Assembly (NCBI GenBank): GCA_028015205.1
Contig: CM051518.1
Location: forward strand, 33,880,001-33,944,000
Direction of reading: 5' to 3'
Length of the DNA stretch: 64,000 nucleotides
Origin: Mytilisepta virgata
Lineage: Eukaryota > Mollusca > Bivalvia > Mytilida > Mytilidae
Part shown: positions 1 through 11,199 of the stretch, one piece after another
Layout: each line of letters starts with the position of its first letter
How positions within the stretch are numbered: the first letter of the stretch is position 1
Position numbers and translations under genes: made by a program
Notes under the pieces: generated by a model
Told to the model about the DNA's origin: nothing
Database searches by the model: none
The model's input: only the letters and a program-made list of their open reading frames with translations

Positions 1-414
1 TCTACTGCTTGGTTTTATATTTATATCCTCGTTGTTTCAGAAGATTGATTGATTTGTTGTTTTCTTAACGTCCAGGGGCAAATATTTCATGCTTCTTCAG
101 GATGAGAACCAATTCAACAATTTTATCAAACAATTTAAATTGGGATGAGGCGGGCCCACAGAGGGGAACCAATTTTGAATGCCACTGTAAAAGGGTGGAT
201 GGATTTGTAGGGTCGGATAATCGAGCTTTCTCTAGCGGCATTAGCCTACTCTTCTTCGAAAACTACAGAAGAGGTCTTTATCGTGCAGGGGGTGTGGCAT
301 TCTCCAAACACGTTTCCCACAATAGTCCGCCGTAATTTTAGAAGGGGATACATTGTTCTTGATTAATGTATATGTGTCTTCCTTTCCATGATTCGCGAAA
401 AAATAATTTTTCAG
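1..414. repeat. Intron of SULT gene 1 with SINE-like repeat (about 100-340)
   Basis: This stretch precedes the first visible exon of SULT gene 1 and should be its intron 1. The part around 228-340 (key words TCTTCGAAAACTACAGAAGAGG and TTCTCCAAACACG) recurs in inverse orientation at about 32,085-32,170 and 54,040-54,140, and in a diverged plus-strand form at 29,880-30,000. It is therefore a dispersed repeat, probably a SINE or fragment, and not coding. No tRNA-like promoter boxes were clear in this copy. Confidence 0.4.
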
Positions 415-3400
415 GTACCCATTGGTTATGGGAAGTAGTATCAATGTTAATACAACAGAAAGCTGAGCGAATTGATGCGATAAAAGAATGGAACATGTTA
501 GAAGGCCTGAAACAGTCTGAATTTGACAGTATTGCATCACCGAGAGTACTGAATACACACATATACTTTCGTCATCTACCAAGAGATTTTAAAAACAGAA
601 AATGTAAAATACTATACATGATAAGAAATCCTAAGGACGTAGCTGTTTCATTTTATAATCACCATTATAAAGTTTTAGAATATGAATACAATGGAACATG
701 GGAGCATTATTTACCTAGATATTTAAAAGGTGATGGTAAGTATTTAATTATTTGCTAGTATAGGGTCATGTATATATATCTGATTTCCAAACTAAATTAC
801 TTTACTAGACAGAATGAAACTTTTGTTTTAGAATAGTAAACTCCTGAGAGATAGCTTGTGGTATGAGTACAAGTATTGTCTTTGAAGGCCACACGAGAAC
901 CCTCACATAAATACGCCAGAAATATTTCATTTAGAAATACGTGTATTTTATTAACAATTCCTGTTCAAAGTGTTAAATAAAACTAGCTATGGAACATGAC
1001 AAGAGTTCTTTAAATGAGACAAGGCAATGTTATTTTTATCATCAATTACTTCAGAATTTAAATGTTCCAAATTGTGTACGGAAATTATAATCATATATTG
1101 TTACCAGTAAGCCAATCATGGTGACGGTACTATTTTATCTCTGTTAGATTTATTGTAACGTCTGTGAACTGAAGATTTTAATTTCCCTCATTTATTAGCC
1201 ACTGATTTTTTTTTCTATACTTTTAGCCACGATCTACTTATTAGTTTAAGTAAATAAACTGTGACCGCTAATATATAAACCGTGGTCTCTATTCTGTAAA
1301 TTCTGTCCACCATCAATAAAATAATAGTAACGATGATGGTAACGTTGTAATTTTCTCTGCTTCACATTAGATGTTTGGCCCAATTATGAAAGAGAAAAAG
1401 CTACTTTATGTTCTTATAACTTGTAAAACTACTTCAAACATACAAATATTCGGATTATGTCTTTGAATAGTTGACTATGGATCCTGGTTTGATTATACAT
1501 TGGACTGGGAAAAAGTAATGGAAGATAATCCTGAGTATCCCATTCATACTTTATACTACGAATCTATGAAGCAGGTAAATATGTGTTCATATACTTTATA
1601 CTACGAATCTATGAAGCAGGTAAATAAATATGTGTTCATACACTTTATACTACGAATCTATGAAGCAGGTAATTATGTTTTCATACACTGTACACTGCGA
1701 ATCTATGAAGCAGGTAAATATGTTTTCATACCCTTTATACTACGAAAATGTGCAAACAAGTTAGTAAGGTTTCATGCATTTTTTACTATGAAACTATATA
1801 TAGAAATTTAGTTTGTTTTGATAAACATTGTACTACGAAAATGTACATCAAGTAAGTGCGTTTTCGTAGACTTTCTAGTGGAGTTATTTTATCATTGTTA
1901 ATTTCATCACTCCAAAAACTTTATGTTCGAAATTTTATGAATTTGTTTTCTTTTAAATATGAGACAAGATATCTTAAATTAGGTTTTACGTCCTTCTGGA
2001 ATTACACCTCTCCGGACTTGACACTTCACTGGATTTTAGTCAGTGCTAGTGTGACGGGTGCCTTAAACAAAACAGGACATGCTTACCCTTCCTGAACACG
2101 TGATGTAACTTCCACTTGTTTTTAATGGGAGTTCATATTTCTAGTGCTTTAGTTTCTGTGGTTTCTTGTTCTATTTTTGCTTAGTTTATTATATGTGTTT
2201 AATTATTTTAGTTATACATGTATCCTTGTGTCATTTGTTTGTTATGTTCCATTCTCATGAGTTTGTCTTTACTTTGCATTTTACTAAATTATCCGATTGT
2301 ACTCTTTTGCTGATATCTAGTACGAAACTACATGCAGTAAGTTAGTATGCCTTCAAATGGTCTATGAAATAAGATATTATTTAAGATGTGGTAAACAAGT
2401 CTCCAAGTATTTTTCATTTACACGACATTTTCATTTACGAACTCATGAAGCCAGTTAACTGTCTGGGGGGAACACTGGCAGGTTATAAAATTTTGTTTAA
2501 TAATTGTAGGATAGTGTAACAGAAATCCGTCGTGTTGCGAAATTTTTAGAAGTTGAGGCCAGTGATGATTTGGTGAAAAATATTGATGATTTGTGTTCCT
2601 TTGAGAAAATGAAAAATGAGAAAAATAAACATGAAGATGTGAATGAGTGGAAGGACAAACAGCCTGGAATGTATCGGAAAGGTTATTATTATTATTATTA
2701 TTTGAGGTACATTTTTTGTATTTGGACCATAATAGACAATGACTGCAAATTCTAATTGTTTTCGACGGAATATATATTGAACCAAAAGTTTAAATGAGAA
2801 ATTGAATATATATATATTTTTATCAAGATGAAACATATTTCGTAGATTGTGTTCGGCGTCTGTACAAATAAGTTAGATATATAGTGACAATTACTTTGCA
2901 TTGAACATTTAGAATGATCACGTGGTTAATTATGGTCAGGATGCCTTAATATATTGACATAAACTAAAGAACAGAATAGAATAACTTTATTGAGCCAAAT
3001 CAGGGCCCCAGAGGGGGCATTCGTGGTATCTCATTTATAATTGTGCATGAACATATAATCACAAATACATACAGATAATATAGCTACTATAAATAACTTG
3101 ACATTATAACAGCAAATATCTATATATTCCGCTGAATGGCACACCAGAGTGATTCCCCTTTGGATATATAACAAGACCATCTAACTGTTGTATCATATCG
3201 TTTGAATTTTTAAATATAATCTTTACCAATATAATTTATCATTATTTGGTGTTCGGGTCATTTAATGTTGCCACTTGCTCTTTGACAACAAGCAAAATGG
3301 GTAACAGGAAAGGTCATGACATACCAATCAATCAAAGTAACCCATCCGGACAAACAATGGCATACAAAACACAAACATAAACACAACAGACAGTCAGAAT

Positions 3401-4137
3401 AGTCTGACTTGGTACAGACACTGAACAGTGGTGGGGTTAAACCGGTTTTATGGGTACCCAAATTAGTATACTAATATATTAATGTACATTTTCGAAAGTT
3501 TATTGTTTATAAATCAAAATACAGAAAACAAGATGTGAAAAATATCTACTTTGTTTGCATGTGAGATCACTGTAGTTCTAAATAAAAGCATACTCTGCTC
3601 TTAAATCAAACTTGATTGTATTGATGTTCTTTTGATATAATTGTGACTCTTGAGCCCACTTCCCAACTAAGACGACAATTCTTAATGAAATTTTCATGAC
3701 GACTTTTATCTTTCAATTATTTTCAGAACAGGTTAGCCAAAAGTCAGCTTTGGTAAAATAGAAAGACTAAGCATTGATTGTTTTTCCAACCTTCTTCACT
3801 ATATGTACAGTTGGTTGTTCCGCATACTTTGTAGCATTGTATATTAAAATTATCTTTTGCGGGCGGATGATTGATTCAAACAACAATGGTAAATTACGAT
3901 TATAAGAATTTAACTTTTTCAAATTGCTAATTAGATATTTAGACTTGTTGATTCTGCAACATCAGTTTCAAATAATAGAAACTCGTTATTTTGTGAATGT
4001 TTATAGAAGTATCTATGATTTTAGGTCAAGTTGGTGACTGGAAAAATTGGTTTACAGTTGCACAGAGTGATGCGTTTGACCAAATGTATAAACAAAAAAT
4101 GGCTAATTCCAAGATTAAAGTCAGATTTATTATATGA
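415..4137 (+). CDS. Cytosolic sulfotransferase (SULT), gene 1, 5'-partial
   Basis: PAPS-dependent sulfotransferase of the cytosolic SULT family; the physiological acceptor is unknown. Exons by splice-site reading: 415-735, 1471-1574, 2510-2681, 4025-4137 (stop TGA 4135-4137), encoding the last ~236 residues; the first exon (start Met and AKS of the P-loop) lies upstream of the window. Visible motifs: (G)THWLWE completing the P-loop, the catalytic-His segment [18 protein letters not shown] (3'-phosphate-binding Arg and Ser), YYESM, MYRKG and [13 protein letters not shown]. The RKG and GDWK forms match the family consensus better than genes 2-5; the dimer motif KxxxTVxxxE ends in Asp. Oddities: the donor after 2681 is G|GTTATT followed by a (TTA)n microsatellite, so splicing may be weak; the donor after 1574 is tandemly repeated. 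No frameshift was seen, so it may be functional. Confidence 0.85.
1548..1850 (+). repeat. Tandem array of exon 3-end/5' splice-site sequence
   Basis: The last ~27 bp of gene 1 exon 1471-1574 plus its donor and ~18 bp of intron are repeated in tandem. Near-exact TATGAAGCAG|GTAAAT units put GT donors at 1575 (the one matching the other SULT genes), 1620, 1669 and 1714, spaced 45, 49 and 45 bp. More degenerate units (TACGAAAATGTGCAAACAAG, TACGAAAATGTACATCAAG) follow to about 1850, and a stray one lies near 2320-2335. Confidence 0.85.
2682..2702 (+). repeat. (TTA)n microsatellite at a splice donor
   Basis: A run of TTA/ATT trinucleotides begins right at the donor of gene 1 exon 2510-2681. Expansion of the run is the likely cause of the poor donor context GTTATT. 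Confidence 0.7.
2985..3110 (-). repeat. Probable retroelement 3' end (minus strand)
   Basis: Read on the minus strand this ends in GCTCAATAAAGTTATTC, an AATAAA-bearing tail of the kind seen at retroelement 3' ends. It lies in the last intron of SULT gene 1. Family not identified. Confidence 0.3.
3285..3463 (-). repeat. Dispersed ~180-bp repeat, minus-strand copy
   Basis: This copy, in the last intron of gene 1, is the reverse complement of 6648-6835. Shared words include GGTTTAACCCCACCA, GTCTGTACCAAGT and TGTATTTATGTTTGTG. The pair forms widely spaced inverted repeats around the last exon and the Penelope-like relic. Confidence 0.6.
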
Positions 4138-4655
4138 TGATGCTCTTTATCCGATTGATAGACAAATCTATATATTGTTACTGTATTATAATCGGAAATG
4201 ATTTAGATATGTATGGTGCTGTCACTGTAAAAATTCTAGAGAAGATGAGCATTATTTTCAGTCCCTATTTGCAGCTGTAATATTTCAAGGACAGTAACTC
4301 TTTGTGAGATAGTATCAGGCAATACGAATGCAGAAGTTCATATAATTGTGAAATTAAAACATTACTTAATGGCAATAGAAATGCAGAGGTGGACACGGAT
4401 GCTTTTCGTGAAAACTGAGCAGTTCCATGCTATCTATTAGTCAATTTCAGTGTTCAAGATGGTTTATAGAGTAAAACGAAAAGTCCATAGTTTTCAATAT
4501 GATATATTAAATGTTTCAAACAAGTTTTCTTAAATATCATGAAAACCAGTTTATCAGTGAAACAGAGCATGCATGTTCTCTTACTTGTATAAAAGAACTT
4601 GTCATTAATTATTGTAACAAGATTTATGAAAATTCGAGCATAAATTGTTTTAGAG
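4138..4655. other. 3' flank of SULT gene 1, no gene seen
   Basis: AT-rich sequence after the stop codon. No clear AATAAA is seen close to the stop; an ATTAAA-like hexamer lies near 4350. Nothing else recognised. Confidence 0.4.
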
Positions 4656-4659
4656 TGTA

Positions 4660-6120
4660 AACAATTCTGTCAACGTTTTGGATACATTGCAAATAGTAAA
4701 TCACCAAGTAACTGCTGGGGACAGTTATGATTTTTCTACATTGTATACATTCCTTCCTCGCAGTCTTATCAAAGAAAAGTTGAGTGCACTGATTAACTGG
4801 TCTTCTGAATCTTCTGATTTAAATTATATTTGTTGTAACAGTTTTAAAGCATTTTTCAGTCATAAAAAAGTATGCTAATTGCAGTTTCAGGACAAGCGAT
4901 GACATGACCAATGCCCAACACTTCTTGCTGGGAAATATTTTTGTTCGTTTGGCAATACTGTGTATCGACAGGTCATTGGCATTCCTATCGGTACAAACTG
5001 TGCTCCTTTTATTTTCGACTTATTTTAGCGCACCTTGCCTTAAAGGCGATGTGAGCTATTCCATCACTTGGCGTCCCTCGTCATCATCCGTCGTCATAAA
5101 CTTTCCTTTAAAGATCTTCTACTCTGAAACCACTGGGCCAATTGGAACAAAATTTGGCATCAATGGTCCTTAGTTTGATCCTCTTTCAGAATTATATCCG
5201 ATGACTCAGCCTGTCATCCAAGTTAGCCACCAGAGCCGAACATACACTAAGGGAAATTTACTGAAAGATCTTGTCTGAAACCACTTAGCCAATTGGAACA
5301 AAAATTAGCAGTAATGGCCCTTAGGTGGTCTTCTTTTAGAATTGTATCCGATGTCCCAACCCGTCATCCAATATGGCCCCAGAGCCGAATATAGTTTAAC
5401 ATAGGACCCTATGGGGAATTTACTGAAAGATCTTCTTGTCTGAAACCGCTTGGCCAATTGGAACAAAACTTGACAGCAATAGTCCTTTAGTGGCTCTCTT
5501 TCAAAAATGATTCCGATGATCCCGTCAACCATCCAAAATGGCTGCCAGAGCCGAACATAGTTAAACATAGTACCCTATGGGAAATTTACGTAAATATCTT
5601 CTTGTCTAAAACCACAGGGCCATTTGGAACAAAACTTAGCAACAATGGTCTTTAGTTGGTCCTCTTTCAGAATTATATCCGATGATCCAACCCGTTATAC
5701 AAGATGGCCACCAAAGCCGAACATAGTTTAACATATGACCTTATTGGAAAAAACACTGAAAGATCTTCTTGTTTGAAACCAGTGATCCAGTTGGCTTGAC
5801 AGCAATGTTCCAGGCTGCCAGTTAAGATGGACATAGTCCAGGTGAGCGTTACAGGCTCCTGGGAGCCTATAGTTATATTGTTATGAACAGTCTTGTGAAA
5901 AACACATTAAAGGTGACGTACAGAATTATGATAAAGTAATTGATATTTTTAACAACAACTGCATATATCTTGATGTTGTACATAATGTTGATAACCCCAC
6001 GTTTCTGAAATACGCAAAAGAAATTTATCCAAAAGAGCTAATACGAATAGCAAATGCTATTCCTTTTTATAAATATTCAAAATGGGGAGATACATCCTCA
6101 AATTTACCATAAAGGGAACT
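4660..6120 (+). mobile_element. Penelope-like reverse transcriptase relic, interrupted
   Basis: A decayed reverse transcriptase is readable in two parts. The left part (about 4676-5025) contains DFSTLYTFLPRSLIKEKL, then after several breaks GNTVYRQVIGIPIGTNCAP, an RT core motif. The right part (about 5873-6060) continues with LYCYEQ, IYLDVVHNVDNPTFLKYAKE and IYPKEL; the expected YLDD active site reads YLDV here. This wording matches a Penelope-like RT family common in bivalve genomes (from memory, not searched). Stops and frame breaks show it is dead. A modular repeat is inserted between the two halves. Confidence 0.65.
5026..5872 (+). repeat. Modular tandem-repeat element R1, inserted in the RT relic
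   Basis: About 847 bp with internal units of roughly 165 bp (anchors TCTTGTCTGAAACC, CCAATTGGAACAAAA, AGAGCCGAACATAG, CCCTATGGG). It starts near GTGAGCTATTCCATCACTTG and ends near AGGTGAGCGTTACAGGCTC. It splits the RT reading exactly between ...FDLF and LYCYE, which shows that it was inserted. The same family recurs at 8060-9455, 13,372-14,478, 33,934-34,805 and 55,828-56,770. Confidence 0.75.
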
Positions 6121-6640
6121 GCTTTAATTTTCTTAACGGAGATTAACCATATCATAGCTGGTACGTTTTGCACGAATTTGCCCAAGGTTGGCATATTTTA
6201 ACGAGCGAAATGATACGATTACTAAAAAACTTCTATTATAGGGTTATAGATTTCATAAGCTGTTTAATGCTTTTAAAATCTTACAAGTTATTTAAGATCT
6301 TTTCGCAGTAAGGGCTACAAAAAAAATATGAAATTTTGTGTAATTCAGCAAAAATTGCTACTTCTTCCAATGACTTGAAGACATTAAATTTATACTGGCC
6401 TCTCACGCATACTGTCGATTTCTATTGAACTCTTATGACGACATATCAAACCATTTATGGGATCGAGTGTTATTTCTAACTTTTAGTTTAATAGAACTTT
6501 TTTTACAGTTAAAACGAGCACATTCTTGCCTACTAAACCATGTAACGTCTAAAAAAATTGCGGCCACCTTGTTGGTAATCATACTTTTTGGGGCTTTTAT
6601 AGTGTGTTATACACACCAGAGTGTCAGGATGGATAGGGTA
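6121..6640. other. Intergenic, nothing recognised
   Basis: AT-rich sequence downstream of the retroelement relic. The longest reading frame (6425-6670) has no recognisable motif and runs into the dispersed repeat at 6648. Confidence 0.4.
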
Positions 6641-6647
6641 GGGGGTT

Positions 6648-6835
6648 TGGTATCCATAAAACTGGTTTAACCCCACCACCACTGTTAAATGTCTGTACCA
6701 AGTAAGACTATCCTGACTCTCTGTTGTATTTATGTTTGTGTTTTGTGTTGTGTCTGTTGTGTGACGTTTATTGATTGGTATGTCATTGTTGACATTTTGT
6801 GTTATCCATTTTGTTGTTTTTTTATGTACAAAAGC
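6648..6835 (+). repeat. Dispersed ~180-bp repeat, plus-strand copy
   Basis: Inverse partner of 3285-3463 (shared GGTTTAACCCCACCA, CTGTACCAAGTAAGACTATCCTG-like wording and TTGATTGGTATGTCAT). Not coding. Confidence 0.6.
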
Positions 6836-7283
6836 GGTGCTTAAGAATTTTTACAATATAATGTTTTATATAAACTGCAGTTTTAATTAAAATGAATTGT
6901 ATCATTCGATGTCAATATTTATAAGATTTTTGTACACAGATTCTCCGTAAAACATTGCGAGATGTTCGATTAAAGATCATTTAAAACTAATTGACGAGGA
7001 TTGCCAGTTTTCCTACTCAAGATTTTAGTTATTCCAATTACTCCAAACTTCAAAGATGAATAAAAACGGGTCACATTGGATAGACAACTGTTCTGAACTT
7101 ATAAATGAAAGCAATGGCCAAAGCGAAAAGCATACCAATGCTTGTAAGGCTATACGTTGTATTTAATACCTGTAGTAGGAAGACTGGAATATATAAGAAA
7201 AGCTGATAAATTGGGTTTGTTTCATGTGGAATATATTAACATTTACCGTGTTATGTACATATTATCAGGTTTTTGGCAAACGT
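6836..7283. other. Intergenic, nothing recognised
   Basis: AT-rich sequence without a convincing reading frame, exon pair or repeat. Confidence 0.4.
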
Positions 7284-7398
7284 ATATCGTAAAATATCAG
7301 CCGCGAGACACAATGTGAAGCTTTTATGGCGAGTGAGCGTAGCGAACGAGCTAAAAAAGCTTCATATTGTGTCGAGCGGCTTATATTTTACAATATTT
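7284..7398. repeat. Hairpin (foldback) repeat H1
   Basis: Inverted repeat with arms of about 45 bp: left arm ATATCGTAAAATATCAGCCG...GACACAATGTGAAGCTT, right arm AAGCTTCATATTGTGTCGAG...TATTTTACAATAT. The apex contains GAGTGAGCGTAGCGAACGAG, which recurs reverse-complemented in the hairpins at 36,771-36,909 and 58,136-58,274. Confidence 0.8.
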
Positions 7399-8055
7399 GT
7401 TTGAAGAAAACTTGATAAATTTATCGTATTGTTAACTAGCAATCTTAATGGAATTTCTTACTTTTCAATGGCCATCTGCCTATAACCGGATGTTTTCCTG
7501 ATATATTCGGGTCAACGTTGGGTCAAACATTATGACGTCGCTGATATATTCGAGTCAGCTCATATTAGGTTCGGGTCAACTCTTTACGACGTCACAGTGC
7601 CGAAATACGGGAAATTGTGAAGGCCTCAGCAGGTCGATGTAGGCATGGGGAAATACGATAAATTGCTATTTGATGCCTCAATTATAGATATTTAACGACA
7701 CATTCTACGATCAGAACTGTTAAGTCAAATATATTCTTCAACAAATCGCGTTTAACAGCATTTCTCACAGCCCGATAATAGCATGTTTCTACTGGCCAAA
7801 GGTTTTTTTTAAATATTTACTACGTTTTTGTCAATGAACAGCCCATAACAAACATGATGTTTGGTTGGATAAAAAGTAGTCATTCCCTTTGTCTTTCAAT
7901 TTCATCTTTATTTTTTTAAGGAAAATAGCTCACTAAATGAGTCGTCGTCAGGCAGTACCAAGACAAGTTATTATAATAATAAGCAAAACAGTCCCAATAC
8001 AATTCAGGGGTGTTACTCGTGAAATGAGAGCACTTCACGTCCCCTTTTTATCTCA
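7399..8055. other. Intergenic, nothing recognised
   Basis: AT-rich; short palindromes such as CGTGAA...TTCACG near 8028-8048, but no gene or named repeat was identified. Confidence 0.4.
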
Positions 8056-8059
8056 TATG

Positions 8060-9455
8060 ACCCGAAGGATCGCGTGAGCTATTGTCATCACTTGGCGTCC
8101 GTCTTCCGTCGTCTGTCGTCCGTCGTCCACAACCAACATTTTAACCTTCTCCTCAGAAACCACTGACCACTAGACCAATTGGGACCAGACTTTGATGGAA
8201 TGGTCCTTGGGTGGTCACCTTCCAAAATGTGTCCGGTGTCCCCGAACTTCGACCAAGATGGCGGTCAAGCTAAAAATAGAAAAAGGGGGTCAACATTTTA
8301 AAAATCTTCTTCTCTGAAGCAACTATGCCAATTTCAGACAAACTTTGCTGGAATGATCCTTGGGTAGTCCCCTTCCAAACCTGTGTCCGATAGTCCCGAC
8401 ATCTGACCAAGATGGCGGCCATAGCGGAACTTAGTTTAACATAGGACCCTATGGGAAATTCACATAAAAATCGTCTTGTCTAAAATATAACCAAACTGTG
8501 GTGGAATGGTCATAAGGTGGTCCTCTTTCAAAATTGTGTCTGATGGTCTCGACCTCCGACCAAAATGGCCGGCACAGCCGAACTTAGTTTAACATACATG
8601 TAGGACCCCATGGGAAATTCATTTAAAATTCTTCTTGTCTGAAACTACTGAGCCAATTACAACCAAACCTAAGAGCAATGGTCCTTAGATTGTCCTCTTT
8701 CAGAATTGTGTCCGATGAACCGGACGATCAACCAAGATGGCCGTAAACGCCGTGACATAGGACTCTATGGGAAATTCATTTAAAAATCGTCTTGTCTGAA
8801 ACTACTGAGCCAATTGCAACAAAACTTAGCAGCAGTGGTTCTTAGGTGGGTCTCGTTCAAAATTGTGTCCGATGAACCGGACGATCAGCCAAGATGGCCG
8901 CCACAGCCGAACTTAGTTTTACCTGGGACCCTATGGGAAAATGCAGTAAAAAATCTTCTTGTCTGAAACCACTTGGCCAATTGAAACCAATTTTGACAGA
9001 ATTAGTTCATAGGTGGTCCTTTTTCAGAATGGTGTCCGTTGATCCGGAATGTCAACAAAGATGACCACCACAGCTGAACTAAGTTTAACATTGGACCTTA
9101 CGGGAAAATTCATTAAAGAATCTTCTTGTCTGAAAAAATTCAAGAGTTGGCAGCAATGGTCCTTAGATAGTCCTCTTTCAGAATTATGTCGGATGACCTG
9201 GACTGTCAACCGAGATGGTCGCCACAGCCGAACATAGCTTAACATTGGACCCTATGGAAAATTCATTAAAAAATCTTCTTGTCTGAAACTACCGAGAGGT
9301 TGGCAGCAATGGACCTTAGATGGTCCTCTTCGAGAATTGTGTCCGTTGACCCAAACTATCAACCAAGATGGCCACCACAGCCGAACTTATAACCCTGTGG
9401 GAACTGGTCGCTATATGTAATAGGCAATGCACAAATCAGGGGAGCCTCTTGTTTA
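8060..9455 (+). repeat. Modular tandem-repeat element R2
   Basis: Same family as R1, same orientation. It begins near CGTGAGCTATTGTCATCACT and ends near GGGGAGCCTC. At least six internal units of roughly 157-168 bp can be followed through the phrase GGGAAATTCA(N)AAAA and TCTTGTCTGAAAC at about 8454, 8611, 8770, 8936, 9104 and 9259, each with an AAGATGG-CC-CCACAGCCGAA block. Reading frames within it are by-products of the repeat. Confidence 0.8.
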
Positions 9456-10340
9456 AGAATTAACTTTAGAACTGGGAAGTTGAGTTCAGTGTACCAAATA
9501 GTTTATATAGTAAATATCGACAAAAGAATACCGAAGCGACAACACCGGCAAAAGTCCGTAAATTAGAAATCCAAGGAAAAGACAAAGTTATGAGAATGGA
9601 ACATACGAACAAAAGATATCTGGCAATTGATTTAAGCTCATTTTAATGGTTCAATGTGTATGCATGGTCTTTAGCTGCTCTCCCATCTGACCGTGGCCCA
9701 TGTTGTAGATCAGCATCTGCTGTGTGGTTTTGGTTGTTATTTTGCGCAAAGCTTTGAAAAGAAAGTTACGTAAAAATTAGCCAAGAAACTTATTCTTTTT
9801 TTTAAAATTTTTTTAAACGACCCAATGGTATGTTTTAATTTATATCATGTGTCGTATCCATTGAAATTCTACATTAAGGTGATATTTGGTCCCAGAATTC
9901 GGTCACTACAATGAATTTTCTACAAAAAGTTACCATTTTCGTTGCTGTGGATATCCAAGGAAAAAAGATATTTTGGAAGAACTCGTTTAGTTCCCCGGAA
10001 CGGCACAACTTTGTGTTTCTTTATATATATACATATTTGGGCCTAAAAACCAAAATAAATAGAAGATTGTGCAGGTACAATTTCATATTTTGCCGCTAAA
10101 ATTCAACTCAACATGACAATTGTTTAGTACTACCGTGCCAGTGAGTAAAAACCAGTGAAGTGTGTCCGGTGAGGTGTCAATTCTAGAAGGATGTGAAATC
10201 TAACTGAAGATATCTAGTCTTATATGTGAGATAGAAACTTCGTATCGGCCAATCAGTTCATGATGACGACCGTAAAATTTTTGGAATTTTTAGAATGTGC
10301 CGAGAAACTCGTCGTATATATCACATGCACGGCAGTAACG
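9456..10340. other. Intergenic, nothing recognised
   Basis: AT-rich. A 62-codon frame at 9911-10,099 has no recognisable motif and no supporting splice sites. Confidence 0.4.
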
Positions 10341-10342
10341 GA

Positions 10343-10462
10343 TCAACTGTAAAATGTACATCCCATAGGTTGGAGACCTTGGTATTTACTAGTAAGAAAA
10401 GGGAAGTTCACAATCAAAAAATCAAAATCACCACGTTTGTCAAAGTTTTGATTTAATCGCCC
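10343..10462 (-). mobile_element. Penelope-like RT fragment, minus strand
   Basis: On the minus strand this reads NFDKRGDFDFLIVNFPFL, the same conserved block as KRDDFDFPIVNFPSL at about 15,810-15,860. It is a short relic fused at its right side to a SINE, together giving a misleading 120-codon frame. Confidence 0.65.
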
Positions 10463-10735
10463 GGTCAAACCAGACATTAAAATTAGTATTTGCTGCTTCT
10501 CCGCATAGGAGTAAGAGCAAAAATCTACTGATCGACTCGGAGTCAGTATAATGTGTCCGAGTGGGGTATATGTCTTTCTGTAGACAGTTACCTCGTGAGC
10601 TAGAACATTAAAATTCCGGCTCAGCGTGTCGGTCAAGTACAAAGCAGGGACCATATTCATTATCATATCAACATGTTCTCGTCCTGATATGCACTTGGCT
10701 GCCACTGGACGTTAAACAACAATTCATCCATCCCT
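10455..10735 (+). mobile_element. 5'-truncated tRNA-derived SINE copy
   Basis: Closely resembles the body and tail of the full-length SINE at 40,041-40,396: CCGGTCAAACC, TATTTGCTGCTTCTCCGC, CTCGGAGTCAGTATAATGTG and the 3' end GCCACTGGACGTTAAACAAC. The tRNA-like head is missing. Confidence 0.75.
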
Positions 10736-10739
10736 CATC

Positions 10740-11195
10740 TGTCGTATCCATATGGAATTTTTTCATACTCTATTCATATTTAAAATACTATAGACCTAAA
10801 GAGAGAATCAAGAAATCCAAGTCTCAAGTAGATGTACTCACGTTTATTGATAAAACACCCCTCGAAAACATTCATCTACAGTTTTGTAGAAATACACAGG
10901 GGACAAAAAGAAATTCTGTTAATATAGCCGTAAGGTCAGAGATGGAAAGAGAACCATTAGAAAAATTTATTATGCATTAGTATGTATAATCAATATAAAA
11001 ATGAATTACAGATAAATTTGCTATTTTTTATTTTTTTATTCACAAGATATTATTGTGCCTAGGGACAATTGTCATCTCTTGTGAATGAATTACTTTTTTT
11101 CTCTAGGGACAATAGTTCGAAAGTAGCACACATTTTCCCGCGCTTTTTATACTTCGGATGCCTTCACCTATTTACTGGCTATTCGAATAATATCA
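10740..11195. other. Intergenic with a small inverted repeat
   Basis: A short hairpin (TTCACAAGATATTATTGTGC / CATCTCTTGTGAA) lies at about 11,038-11,090. Otherwise nothing recognised. Confidence 0.35.
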
Positions 11196-11199
11196 AGTT

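Noticed and set aside
1500..1811. 103-codon ORF with repeated [10 protein letters not shown]
   Set aside because: The first part is the SULT exon; the rest is intron array read through the donor. It would be translated only if the intron were retained.
8060..9455. Small ORFs on both strands (such as 9024-9245 and 9049-9237)
   Set aside because: They lie wholly within the modular tandem repeat and change between units.
10343..10705. 120-codon minus-strand ORF
   Set aside because: It is a fusion by chance of an antisense SINE with a Penelope-like RT fragment; both parts are recognisable and neither is a host gene.
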